A stretch of 7,826 nucleotides of DNA from an uncultured bacterium (GCA_913060955.1 CAJXTH010000032.1:1-7826); one strand, 5' to 3'. Shown: positions 1 to 7,258, counted from the stretch's first letter. The notes: generated by a model not told the origin, from the sequence alone. Made by a program: numbers and translations.

Positions 1-437
1 AAGGCATCTTCATTCAGAGCCGGCGTTACCATAGGGGTGTCATCTTTGGATGGAGCGGAAATCACCACTCGCTTTGCACCTGCTTCGATGTGTCCTTGGG
101 CAGCATCTGTAGTTGTGAAGAATCCAGTAGACTCAACCACAATGTCCACTTCCATCTCTCCCCAGGGAAGATTCTTTGGCTCCCGATCTGAGCATACTCG
201 AACTTTTTGTTCTCCTACAAGTAAATAGGTATCATCTCCTTCTTGAGACACGGTGACATCTCGATCAAGTTGTCGGTATACTGTATCGTATTTCAAAAGA
301 TATGCTAAGTTATCCACATCTCCTAAGTCATTGACTGCAACGACTTCAACCAAAGAGGCGTATGGCTCCTGAAGAGTAAGTCGAAAGAAGTCTCGTCCGA
401 TTCGTCCAAATCCGTTGATTGCAATTTTCTTTTTCAT
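1..437 (-). CDS. gap: Glyceraldehyde-3-phosphate dehydrogenase, N-terminal part (runs off left edge)
   Basis: Phosphorylating GAPDH of central glycolysis (glyceraldehyde-3-phosphate + NAD(P)+ + Pi to 1,3-bisphosphoglycerate), cytosolic. The 145 visible residues begin MKKKIAINGFGRIGR, the classical Rossmann nucleotide-binding motif (N8-G-F-G-R-I-G-R15). They continue with VNDLGD (36-41), LLKYDTVYR (47-55), ESTGFF (102-107) and AGAKRVVISAPSKDD (119-133), all family landmarks in the right order. The catalytic Cys, normally near residue 150, lies beyond the window, so activity cannot be judged. The visible part is roughly 40% of a typical 335-345 residue enzyme. The start lies 15 bp after the protease stop. 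A weak AAGG overlaps that stop about 13 nt upstream of the ATG, so this is the last visible gene of the operon. Seven of eight Arg codons here are CGA. Family identity is secure. Cofactor preference and direction of flux cannot be told. Confidence 0.95.
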   Translation of the reverse strand, partial: MKKKIAINGFGRIGRDFFRLTLQEPYASLVEVVAVNDLGDVDNLAYLLKYDTVYRQLDRDVTVSQEGDDTYLLVGEQKVRVCSDREPKNLPWGEMEVDIVVESTGFFTTTDAAQGHIEAGAKRVVISAPSKDDTPMVTPALNEDA

Positions 438-452
438 ATATATTTCGTTACC

Positions 453-2294
453 TTACTGTATGATAGCACCCTGAGATAGCCTGTTCAAGACCGCATCACC
501 TGGTGTTTGGACCCGATCCCAGGAAAGTCCCAGTCCGGTGTAAGCTTGGGGACTCGCAAATGGCCGCTTGGTTGTGCCTTCAATATAGTAGACAGCTCCT
601 GAGTCAGCTACAATCGTTCCCTCTCGGGGAAGTAACTGAGAACCAGTTGGAATTGCATTCAGTTGAGACCGAGGAACTTTGACTACATCGTTCCAGGTGT
701 ATTGAGTAAGATAAGTAAACGGATCAGGTACTGGACGTTTTTTCCCGTTTTCGATCAAAAAGACTCCTGTTCCATCAGCGTATGCTACCGATCCATCCAA
801 AACACGATCACTGCTTCCCAGGAGCGCTCCGGTAGAAATTCCAGCTAATTGACTGTCAGCTACCGACCAAACATTTCCCCACGAGTATCCGTTACTCAAA
901 AATACTTGAGGTGAGGCAACTGGGCGCTTTTGCTCATTTTCAATAACAAACACGGTAGATGAGTTCGCTACGAGCGATCCTTCTCGAAAGGTAAGAGCAG
1001 GACCATTTGGAATTGCGTTAAAGTCATTGGTTGCTACTGTTGCAATATGCCCCCATTGGAAATCATGAGACAAGAATACTTCTGGTGATGGGATTGGTCG
1101 CTTGAGTCCTTTGGATACCAGATACACTCCAGAGTTTGGAGATTTAATCAGCATTCCGTTTGGATAGTTTCGACGAACCATAGCAGCATCCATCCGAAGT
1201 CGAGAGCTTGTTGAATATTGATCAATCAAGGTATGAGCTTCGCTTGGAGTAAGTTTTCCATAATAATCTCGCCAAGCTGCTACTACTCCGGTTGCCACAG
1301 CTGCTGCTGCAGAGGTTCCTGATCGATACTCAGAATTGTTGCTGGTATTCATTCCCACGATACTTTGACCGGGAGCCATCACATCAGTACCAGTACCAAA
1401 GTTTGAGAAACTTGCTCGAGCTCCTGTGTTGGTGTGAGCTCCGACTCCAATAACCCAGTCGTTATTTCCATCATTATTTACTGGAGACACTTTGCTATTT
1501 GCCAGATTTTTCCCCTCGTTTCCCGTAGCTGCTAAAATAATAATTCCCTTGCTATGTGCTTTTTGGATTACTGAGTCAAGACTTGAGGTGTAATTGCTCA
1601 CCAAACTCAAGTTAATAATATGAGCATCATTTTCAATGGCATAATCAATTCCTTGAATCAAGTCAGACACAAATCCTTCTCCATTCTCGTCCAGAACCTT
1701 GACCGGCATGATTCGAACGCGATCGTTTACTCCTGCAATTCCAGCACTATTTCCAACTCGAGCAGCAATCAAAGACGTGATAAAGGTACCATGACCGTTA
1801 TCATCATTGGTGTTCGATGAATCTGTAATGGTATTTCGCCCCGGAATCAGTCGTCCAGAAAGTTCCCCAATTGAGGAAACTCCAGTATCGACTACTGCCA
1901 CGACTGTGTTCCCAAGTGGAGTTCCTGAGATTTTAGAGTATCCTTGGCTAAATCCGATATCTACCCCAGACGTTCCTTTCGATCCCCCAATAGTTTTTCC
2001 CGTATTTTGCAACGCCCATTGGTTAGTGTACTGAGAATCGTTGGTTGATAACCGAACTTTTTGGTCTTTTTCGATATTTTTTGCACACCGACTCGATTCA
2101 ACCTGACTGACTTCAGTTCCAGATATCTTGGAGATATCTTCAGTGAGTTGTTCTCCCGTTTCACGCACTGCTGCAGTCCCTACACAAGACTCGTCCCACT
2201 CCACGAGATAGTTGTCTGCTGCAAAACTGACAGACCCAGTAAGTCCGAGAGCTAATGGTATGATGAAACTTCCTGCAAGATATCGGTATGTCAT
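453..2294 (-). CDS. Secreted subtilisin-like (S8) serine protease with four C-terminal KRP/W repeats
   Basis: Predicted exported endopeptidase of 613 residues. Residues 1-25 form a signal peptide (hydrophobic core then SVSFA-A, a type I cleavage site). Residues 28-85 look like a propeptide (YLVEWDE...) with the only two Cys of the protein, C37 and C70. NDSQYTNQWALQNTG (85-99) is the usual lead-in to an S8 domain. The catalytic triad is visible: D136 in VVDTG, H168 in NGHGT and S328 in SGTSAAA, with oxyanion N259 in AATGNEG. The Ser motif lacks the common Met and Pro of GTSMAxP (here GTSAAAAVATG). Residues 386-613 carry four repeats of 57-63 residues. There is no C-terminal membrane anchor or LPXTG motif, so it is probably released or held non-covalently. 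It starts 4 bp after xseB with no clear Shine-Dalgarno, suggesting translational coupling. Substrate unknown. S8 assignment is firm; a role in the envelope is inference from context. Confidence 0.93.
   Translation of the reverse strand: MTYRYLAGSFIIPLALGLTGSVSFAADNYLVEWDESCVGTAAVRETGEQLTEDISKISGTEVSQVESSRCAKNIEKDQKVRLSTNDSQYTNQWALQNTGKTIGGSKGTSGVDIGFSQGYSKISGTPLGNTVVAVVDTGVSSIGELSGRLIPGRNTITDSSNTNDDNGHGTFITSLIAARVGNSAGIAGVNDRVRIMPVKVLDENGEGFVSDLIQGIDYAIENDAHIINLSLVSNYTSSLDSVIQKAHSKGIIILAATGNEGKNLANSKVSPVNNDGNNDWVIGVGAHTNTGARASFSNFGTGTDVMAPGQSIVGMNTSNNSEYRSGTSAAAAVATGVVAAWRDYYGKLTPSEAHTLIDQYSTSSRLRMDAAMVRRNYPNGMLIKSPNSGVYLVSKGLKRPIPSPEVFLSHDFQWGHIATVATNDFNAIPNGPALTFREGSLVANSSTVFVIENEQKRPVASPQVFLSNGYSWGNVWSVADSQLAGISTGALLGSSDRVLDGSVAYADGTGVFLIENGKKRPVPDPFTYLTQYTWNDVVKVPRSQLNAIPTGSQLLPREGTIVADSGAVYYIEGTTKRPFASPQAYTGLGLSWDRVQTPGDAVLNRLSQGAIIQ
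456..1139 (-). repeat. Four tandem degenerate protein repeats in the protease C-terminus
   Basis: Residues 386-613 of the protease contain four copies of a pattern. Each has a short beta-like hydrophobic stretch (VYLVSKG, VFVIENE, VFLIENG, VYYIEGT), then KRP, then SP or DP with an aromatic or aliphatic residue, then a Trp 13-14 residues after the Pro, then an I(P/S)xG turn in the first three copies. KRP occurs at residues 398, 456, 519 and 576 (steps of 58, 63 and 57). The Trp residues are at 414, 472, 534 and 592. The last copy is shorter and ends the protein. The copies are diverged at the DNA level, so this is an old protein-domain repeat. I recall similar repeats in surface or exported proteins of Patescibacteria but cannot name a family; a binding role is inference. 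Confidence 0.8.
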
Positions 2295-2298
2295 AGGA

Positions 2299-2508
2299 TT
2301 ACGATTTATTAAATGATTCTTGTATTTTTTTGACCGAATTTTCTACCTCCGACAATCGCTTCTTGCACACCTCAGCCAACTCTACTCCTCGCTCAAACTT
2401 CTTGATAGAGGTCTCCAGATCCAGATCCCCTTGCTCAAACTCTTGTGAGAGTTTTTCGAGTTCTTGAAATGCTTTGGAAAATTCAATGTTTTCAGTTTTT
2501 TTTGCCAT
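2299..2508 (-). CDS. xseB: Exodeoxyribonuclease VII small subunit
   Basis: Small subunit of exonuclease VII, the cytosolic enzyme that degrades single-stranded DNA to oligonucleotides; several XseB copies bind one catalytic XseA. The 69-residue product is the usual family length. It shows the family pattern FSKAFQELEKLSQEFEQGDL (10-29), LETSIKKFERGVEL (31-44) and C48-KKRLSEVENSV (49-59). This corresponds to the familiar arrangement of FE..L..LE...LE.G.L.LE.S...FE.G..L...C...L...E..V. It is predicted to be two helices with many charged residues. It begins 2 bp after murF stops and ends 4 bp before the protease gene, so it is embedded in the operon. No xseA is visible in the window. There is no clear Shine-Dalgarno (upstream is AAAGAATAACT), again suggesting coupling to the preceding gene. 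Confidence 0.92.
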   Translation of the reverse strand: MAKKTENIEFSKAFQELEKLSQEFEQGDLDLETSIKKFERGVELAEVCKKRLSEVENSVKKIQESFNKS

Positions 2509-2510
2509 AG

Positions 2511-3833
2511 TTATTCTTTAGCCAACCAATAATCGGATTGTCGCGGGATCAGATCCTTACGATACCGTTTGTTTGCCATGAGCTCAACGGAGACACGTTC
2601 CATGCGCGTTGATTGAGATCCCTTGACCAAGATAATGTCGTTTGCTGTGATCTGATCAGTCACCCAAGACGCCAACTGTTCCGAGTCATCAAAGTGGTGG
2701 GATTCCTGAGACTTCTTGGCATATTTACGAAAGGCATCAACAGCGTCTTTCATCTCTTCTCCCACTCCAATAAATAGATCTACTTTCTTGGCCAGTTGCC
2801 GACCGAGCGAGGCATGAACCGATCCAGAGTCAGGACCAATTTCTTTCATTGCTCCCAAAATCGCAACCTTGCGAGACTCGGGAATATCCAGAGCATCCAG
2901 AGTGTCTACAGCTGCAAAGGTTGCCGCCGGAGCGGCATTGTACGAATCATCAATCAAGAGTGATCCTTTGATCCCCTCCATAAATTGCATTCGTCCCTTG
3001 ATCGGCTCAAAATCCTGAATTTTGGATGAGATATCCACAAGATTGACTCCATCGGCAATACCCAAGGCGATAGCTGGTAGGATCGAATACACCTGATGTT
3101 TTCCCACCAAATACTTGAGAGAAAACGGAATGACACTTCCTTTGTGCACAACCTTGAATCGTCCTTGAGGAACGATACTGGTATGGTATTTTTTCCACTG
3201 TGTTTTGGAATCGTCTACCTCTATTGTGCTTGCAAATTCAATGGCCTGTACGTCAACCGCATCATCAAATCCAAAGGTCATTACATTTTTCCGTTTGCGG
3301 TAAATGTGCTTAATGTAGGAATCATCTCCATTCACCAATAACAACCCATCTGGCTTGAGCCCTCGGAGAATTTTCGCTTTTTCATGAATAAGCTCATCGC
3401 GATTTTCAAAATTCTCAGCATGCACTGGGTTTTTTCCCACATGACCAACCACCACAACATCAAATTCAAGAAAGTCCTTCACAAAAAAATCCATATCGCC
3501 GGGCTGGTCGATTCCAAGCTCCAACACCCAGATTTTCGGAAAGTCAGAGTCTTTGGAAAGTGTCTTTTGCCATCCTTGCCAGAGGACCGACAGCCAACCC
3601 AGAGGATTTTTTCCAGGATTTTCGACTCCTATGATCGAAAGTGGAAGCCCAATTTCGCTATTATAATTTTCAATGTTCGTTCCGACCTCGGTAAATTCTG
3701 ATAAGAACTGGACCAGAGCTGTTCGCATACTGGTTTTTCCTACATTACCGGTTACTCCAATAATCGTCGGCTCATGCGTTGCGAGAATATCACTCGAAAT
3801 CTTTCGGAGGAGATTAATCAGAATTTGCTTCAT
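2511..3833 (-). CDS. murF: Mur ligase, MurF type, lacking the usual N-terminal domain
   Basis: ATP-dependent cytosolic ligase, most likely adding D-Ala-D-Ala to UDP-MurNAc-tripeptide, the last cytoplasmic step of the peptidoglycan precursor. In 440 residues it shows a P-loop G29-N-V-G-K33-T-S, ENYNSEIGLPL (55-65), the acidic WVLELGIDQPGD (102-113), VVVGHVGKNPVHAENF (127-142), DDSYNAAPAATF (295-306), AILGAMKEIG (324-333) and KGSQSTRMERV (404-414). These are the central ATPase and C-terminal Mur ligase landmarks. The P-loop comes only about 29 residues from the start, so the roughly 80-90 residue N-terminal UDP-substrate domain of classical MurF is missing. The P-loop has V where GTNGKT has N, and DDSYNAAP has A for the usual N. 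The start overlaps the end of ftsI by 20 bp; no good in-frame Met lies nearby before the P-loop. MurF fits best because of DDSYNA and position; another Mur-ligase-like function is possible. Confidence 0.85.
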   Translation of the reverse strand: MKQILINLLRKISSDILATHEPTIIGVTGNVGKTSMRTALVQFLSEFTEVGTNIENYNSEIGLPLSIIGVENPGKNPLGWLSVLWQGWQKTLSKDSDFPKIWVLELGIDQPGDMDFFVKDFLEFDVVVVGHVGKNPVHAENFENRDELIHEKAKILRGLKPDGLLLVNGDDSYIKHIYRKRKNVMTFGFDDAVDVQAIEFASTIEVDDSKTQWKKYHTSIVPQGRFKVVHKGSVIPFSLKYLVGKHQVYSILPAIALGIADGVNLVDISSKIQDFEPIKGRMQFMEGIKGSLLIDDSYNAAPAATFAAVDTLDALDIPESRKVAILGAMKEIGPDSGSVHASLGRQLAKKVDLFIGVGEEMKDAVDAFRKYAKKSQESHHFDDSEQLASWVTDQITANDIILVKGSQSTRMERVSVELMANKRYRKDLIPRQSDYWLAKE

Positions 3834-5613
3834 CTTGTTTGTTTTGGTCTAATGTATCGGGTTCTATTTCAAAGTAGTTCACCAAGAATTCGTTCAGCTC
3901 TCGGGTGGCCGGCACCACCGATTGATCCGAGAATCGAGCACCTTGTGGACTATCTATTGATATAAGTAAAGTATACCGAGTATCTTCCAATGTGGCAAAC
4001 TGAATAAACGATTGAAACGTATCATCTCCATATCCTCCGATACTGGCAATCTGAGCAGTACCGGTCTTTCCTCCAATGCTGTAGCCTTCAATTCCAGCTT
4101 TTTTTCCATGACCGTTATCCACAACACTGACCAACATCGCCGCCAACTCACCTGCTGCTTCTTTTGATAACACTTGTCGAACCTCTTCCGGGGCCCGCTC
4201 CTCGACTGTTCCGTCTGGATATCGGATTTCTTTTACGACTCGAGGCTTCATCATGACTCCGTCATTTACAATAGAACTAAATGCTGTCAACATTTTGATC
4301 GGCGTAGTTGAGACTCCTTGACCAAACGAGGCCGTGGCATAGTTTACGTCTCGAGCATCTCGGGGATCTTTTTGAATGTTTGCAAAATTCGGCTGCCCCT
4401 CTCCCGGAAGATCAATTCCCGTTTTTTCTTCCATTCCAAAAGCCTCAATCAATCCCGTGGTAAACCGTTGCCGTCCCAGGAGTTGCTGAATATGAACCAT
4501 TCCGGTGTTCAACGAAAAATCCAAGGCATAGGTCATAGTCTGTTCTCCGTGAACTTTTTCCAAAGAGTTTTTGATCGTAAATCCATTGAGAGTAACTTCT
4601 CCCGTATCAACATAGGTTGAATCAGGTGTGATCACATCATACTCGAGACCAAGCCCCACTGTGAATGGCTTAAACACCGATCCCGGTTCATACACGTTGG
4701 ATACAAATGGATTGCGAAAAACCTGGATATCCTCAACCTTGTTATATTCATTGGGATCAAACGAGGGTGAGGATCCCATCGCATAAATATCTCCAGTGTC
4801 AGGATTCATAATTGCTCCCATCACACTCTTGGCATTGAACTGCTCATCGAGCCTAGTTAATACCTCTTCCAACTTAAATTGAATCGTATGATCAAGAGTC
4901 AAAACAAGGTCTGCTCCCTCTTGGGCATCTTGGCGCTCCCGTTCCGTAAGGGCAAGCCAAGTTCCGCGCGTGTCACTTTCTTTTCGCTCAAACCCATCCT
5001 CTCCTCGTAAAATATCGTTATACGATTGCTCCACTCCATATTGACCACTTCTGAGATCATCCCGCCGAACATACCCAATCACTTGTGAGGCAAGATTTTT
5101 TTCCGGATAATATCGCTCCTTTTTATCCTCATAGACGACACCTTTAAATCCTTGAGCTTGAAGTTCTTGTACCGTCTCCTCAGGAATATCACGGGCAATC
5201 AACTCCCACTGATCATTTGTCTTGGCTCGTTTCCGATCAAAATCAGCAGAGTCAAATCCTTCGATGAGATTCTGAAATGACTGCTTCAAATTCAAGTTAT
5301 GCTCTTCGGACTGTCCGGCAAGCATTTTAGGATCAATGGCAATATCATACAGAGTCCGATTAATTGCGACGGGAAACAGCCCTCCAGTTTTCAGATCACG
5401 GAAAAAAATTTCACCCCGCTCCCCTTGAAGCGCGTACTCCCGAAAATGCTGTGACTGCGCCAACTCCTGATACTCGTCATGATTCATAACCTGAAGTTCA
5501 ACTGCCCGAGCAACTACAGCACCAAATAACCCAATAATTCCCAGCAAGAAAACTCCCACCTTGATTCGTGAAAGTCTTTGGGATGCACCTATTCGTTTCG
5601 ATCGCAGTGCCAT
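3814..5613 (-). CDS. ftsI: Class B penicillin-binding protein, septal transpeptidase
   Basis: Peptidoglycan DD-transpeptidase anchored in the inner membrane, expected to crosslink septal wall with FtsW and FtsL. Of 599 residues, 1-16 are a basic cytoplasmic tail and about 17-37 one membrane segment. The pedolysin-type dimerisation region follows, with QGERGEIF at 63-70 (the classical RGxI/F start) and GVEQSYNDIL at 193-202. The transpeptidase domain starts near 230. Active-site motifs are complete: S312-V-F-K315, S367-L-N369 and K516-T-G518 (GGKTGTAQIA). Residues after about 580 are an acidic tail (EPDTLDQNKQDEANSD). There are no PASTA domains. It follows ftsL by 12 bp and overlaps murF by 20 bp. 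FtsI/PBP2B-like rather than elongation PBP2/MrdA is inferred mainly from its dcw position between ftsL and murF. No ftsW is in the window. Confidence 0.93.
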   Translation of the reverse strand: MALRSKRIGASQRLSRIKVGVFLLGIIGLFGAVVARAVELQVMNHDEYQELAQSQHFREYALQGERGEIFFRDLKTGGLFPVAINRTLYDIAIDPKMLAGQSEEHNLNLKQSFQNLIEGFDSADFDRKRAKTNDQWELIARDIPEETVQELQAQGFKGVVYEDKKERYYPEKNLASQVIGYVRRDDLRSGQYGVEQSYNDILRGEDGFERKESDTRGTWLALTERERQDAQEGADLVLTLDHTIQFKLEEVLTRLDEQFNAKSVMGAIMNPDTGDIYAMGSSPSFDPNEYNKVEDIQVFRNPFVSNVYEPGSVFKPFTVGLGLEYDVITPDSTYVDTGEVTLNGFTIKNSLEKVHGEQTMTYALDFSLNTGMVHIQQLLGRQRFTTGLIEAFGMEEKTGIDLPGEGQPNFANIQKDPRDARDVNYATASFGQGVSTTPIKMLTAFSSIVNDGVMMKPRVVKEIRYPDGTVEERAPEEVRQVLSKEAAGELAAMLVSVVDNGHGKKAGIEGYSIGGKTGTAQIASIGGYGDDTFQSFIQFATLEDTRYTLLISIDSPQGARFSDQSVVPATRELNEFLVNYFEIEPDTLDQNKQDEANSD

Positions 5614-5625
5614 ATCTATAGAATC

Positions 5626-5916
5626 TTATCGTCTTACCAGTGCTCCGTCGTTTCCTACATGACGAAAATCAGATTGCTCCATTCCAACAATAGCCTCTAC
5701 ATTTTGAAGTCCATAAATAGAGCTCGACTGAGCCAATTCCATATTTAGCTCCGTCCGCTCTTCTTTTACCTGAGCTAATTCTTTCTGAAGCTCAGTTACC
5801 TCGTACCCTTGAGTAGACAAACTATTTGTCTCGGCAATATAGACCACAGCCAGCATAAGAACTGCGAGGATGAGGAATCGTAATGGATTTCGCTGTGTTT
5901 GGGTATTTGGTTTCAT
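5626..5916 (-). CDS. ftsL: FtsL-like bitopic division protein
   Basis: Predicted single-pass inner-membrane protein of 96 residues. It has a basic N-tail (MKPNTQTQRNPLR), a membrane segment at about 12-28 (LRFLILAVLMLAVVYIA) and a heptad-rich coiled coil at about 38-64 (YEVTELQKELAQVKEERTEL...). A short C-terminal part follows (SIYGLQNVEAIVGMEQSDF...). FtsL family proteins have this layout and form a complex with FtsB/DivIC that activates the FtsW-FtsI synthase. Sequence similarity in this family is low, so the call rests on topology, size and its slot between rsmH (9 bp before) and ftsI (12 bp after). DivIC/FtsB-like function is an alternative. The start gives a normal positively charged leader; no Shine-Dalgarno is obvious (ATAATAATCTGGT before the ATG). 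Confidence 0.8.
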   Translation of the reverse strand: MKPNTQTQRNPLRFLILAVLMLAVVYIAETNSLSTQGYEVTELQKELAQVKEERTELNMELAQSSSIYGLQNVEAIVGMEQSDFRHVGNDGALVRR

Positions 5917-5925
5917 ACCAGATTA

Positions 5926-6819
5926 TTATTGATGTTTGCAGAATACACGCATCTTTGCGCTTCGAGACCGGGGATTTTCGGCAATTTCTTGTTCTGTAGG
6001 AATGATCGGCTTTTTGGTGAGAATATCCCCGTGTCCAGCTGAGGCAAGTTCTCGAAAGATATTTTTCACAATCCGATCTTCTCCGGAGTGAAAGGAAATC
6101 ACCACCAATCGACCATCTTCATCGAGCACCTCCACTGCATCCCTGAGAAACTGTCGGAGGACATTCAGTTCGTCATTCACCTCGATTCGTAACGCTTGAA
6201 AGACTCGAGTCGCAGGATGAATTCGTCCATCTTTGAACCGTCCCGGAACCACTGATCGAATCAACTCTGCAAGCTGAGTAGTGGTTTGGATCTCTTGTTT
6301 TTTCCGCTGCTCACAGATAATGCGAGCAATGCGCCCGGGAAACTTCTCATCTCCGTATTCTCGAAAGATATCCACAAGATCTTGTTCCCGATAGGTATTC
6401 ACAATATCTCGAGCTGTCAGAGTTTGCGTCTCGCGGTCAAATCGCATATCAAGCTCTCCTTCTTGTTGGAAGCTAAATCCTCGTTCAGGATTATCAAGCT
6501 CCATAGAAGAAACTCCCAAATCCGCCAAGATTCCTGCTACAGACTCTAGATTTCGTTCTTCTACCACTTCTCTCAATTGAGCAAAGTTTGCGTGAACAAA
6601 GCGTACTCGATCGGTTTGTGACTCAAGTCGAGCTTGAGCCTGTGAAAGTGCATCCCGGTCTGCGTCAATTCCAATCACTTCTCCACTCTCGAGTTGTTCA
6701 GCAATTGCGGCGGTATGCCCACCAAGTCCCAATGTTGCGTCGATATATCGACCATTCGGATTAATTGCTAAATATTCGAGAGCTTCATCTTTCAGTACTG
6801 ATACGTGATTCCAATCCAT
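5926..6819 (-). CDS. rsmH: 16S rRNA (cytosine(1402)-N(4))-methyltransferase
   Basis: SAM-dependent cytosolic methyltransferase (formerly MraW) that modifies N4 of C1402 in the decoding centre of 16S rRNA. The 297-residue product has typical length. Motifs in order are HVSVL (5-9), YIDATLGLGGHT (25-36, SAM-binding), VIGIDADRDAL (48-58), ILADLGVSSMELDNPERGFS (97-116), LDMRFD (123-128), YGDEKF (155-160), HPATRVFQALRIEVNDEL (201-218), VVISFHSGEDRIVK (239-252) and NPRSRSAKMRV (282-292). One oddity is SFHSGEDR, where most relatives have SFHSLEDR. The start is 7 bp after mraZ. An AGGAG within the last mraZ codons lies about 12 nt upstream and may serve as a distant ribosome binding site. The mraZ-rsmH pairing is the standard beginning of dcw operons. 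Confidence 0.97.
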   Translation of the reverse strand: MDWNHVSVLKDEALEYLAINPNGRYIDATLGLGGHTAAIAEQLESGEVIGIDADRDALSQAQARLESQTDRVRFVHANFAQLREVVEERNLESVAGILADLGVSSMELDNPERGFSFQQEGELDMRFDRETQTLTARDIVNTYREQDLVDIFREYGDEKFPGRIARIICEQRKKQEIQTTTQLAELIRSVVPGRFKDGRIHPATRVFQALRIEVNDELNVLRQFLRDAVEVLDEDGRLVVISFHSGEDRIVKNIFRELASAGHGDILTKKPIIPTEQEIAENPRSRSAKMRVFCKHQ

Positions 6820-6826
6820 ACCTTGG

Positions 6827-7258
6827 TTATACTCCTAATTCACCGAGCTTCTCAGCAATTTCTGATGACTCGGATTCTGTCTGTTCTTTGTATTCTTGCC
6901 ACTTGTCTTCATTCCAGATTTCCAATCGGTCAAAGAGTCCTGCCACCACTACCTTTTTCCCAATCCCGGCATATTCGCGGAGATAGTCAGGAAGAACAAC
7001 TCGTCCTTGCTTATCAAGAACTGTATCCATAGCTCCTGCAAGCATCAATCGGGCAAAAGCTCGAGTACTCGACTGACTGATAGGAAGGTTCGCTAACTTG
7101 GTGGCAAGGTTTTTCCACTCCTCGTAGGTGTAGACCCACAAACAATTATCTAATCCTTTGGTAATAACAACTCCCGCTCGAAGGTCATCCCGAAACTTTT
7201 TCGGGACTGCGAGCCGCCCTTTGGCGTCTATAGAGTGGTTATATTCTCCGATGAACAT
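6827..7258 (-). CDS. mraZ: Transcriptional regulator MraZ
   Basis: DNA-binding regulator of the dcw operon made of two SpoVT/AbrB-like halves; MraZ proteins form ring oligomers that bind direct repeats upstream of their own gene. From the chosen start the product is 143 residues, the family norm, opening MFIGEYNHSIDAKGRLAVPK. Each half carries the conserved DxxxR signature, D11-A-K-G-R15 and D82-K-Q-G-R86. An upstream in-frame ATG at 7300 would add 14 residues (MGKSGKLNETFKQS). I reject it because family members begin MFxGEY and because those codons coincide with the AAGTGG operator repeats. No clear Shine-Dalgarno precedes 7258 (CTTTAAACAATCT). Predicted 5' leader is about 53 nt. Repression of its own operon is expected from relatives and fits the operator seen here. 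Confidence 0.95.
   Translation of the reverse strand: MFIGEYNHSIDAKGRLAVPKKFRDDLRAGVVITKGLDNCLWVYTYEEWKNLATKLANLPISQSSTRAFARLMLAGAMDTVLDKQGRVVLPDYLREYAGIGKKVVVAGLFDRLEIWNEDKWQEYKEQTESESSEIAEKLGELGV

Noticed and set aside
3384..3701. Plus-strand 105-codon open frame inside murF
   Set aside because: Antisense shadow of a gene with clear family motifs; no recognisable domain and no start signals.
4318..4620. Plus-strand 100-codon open frame inside ftsI
   Set aside because: Antisense to the transpeptidase domain of ftsI, whose active-site motifs are intact; basic low-information product.
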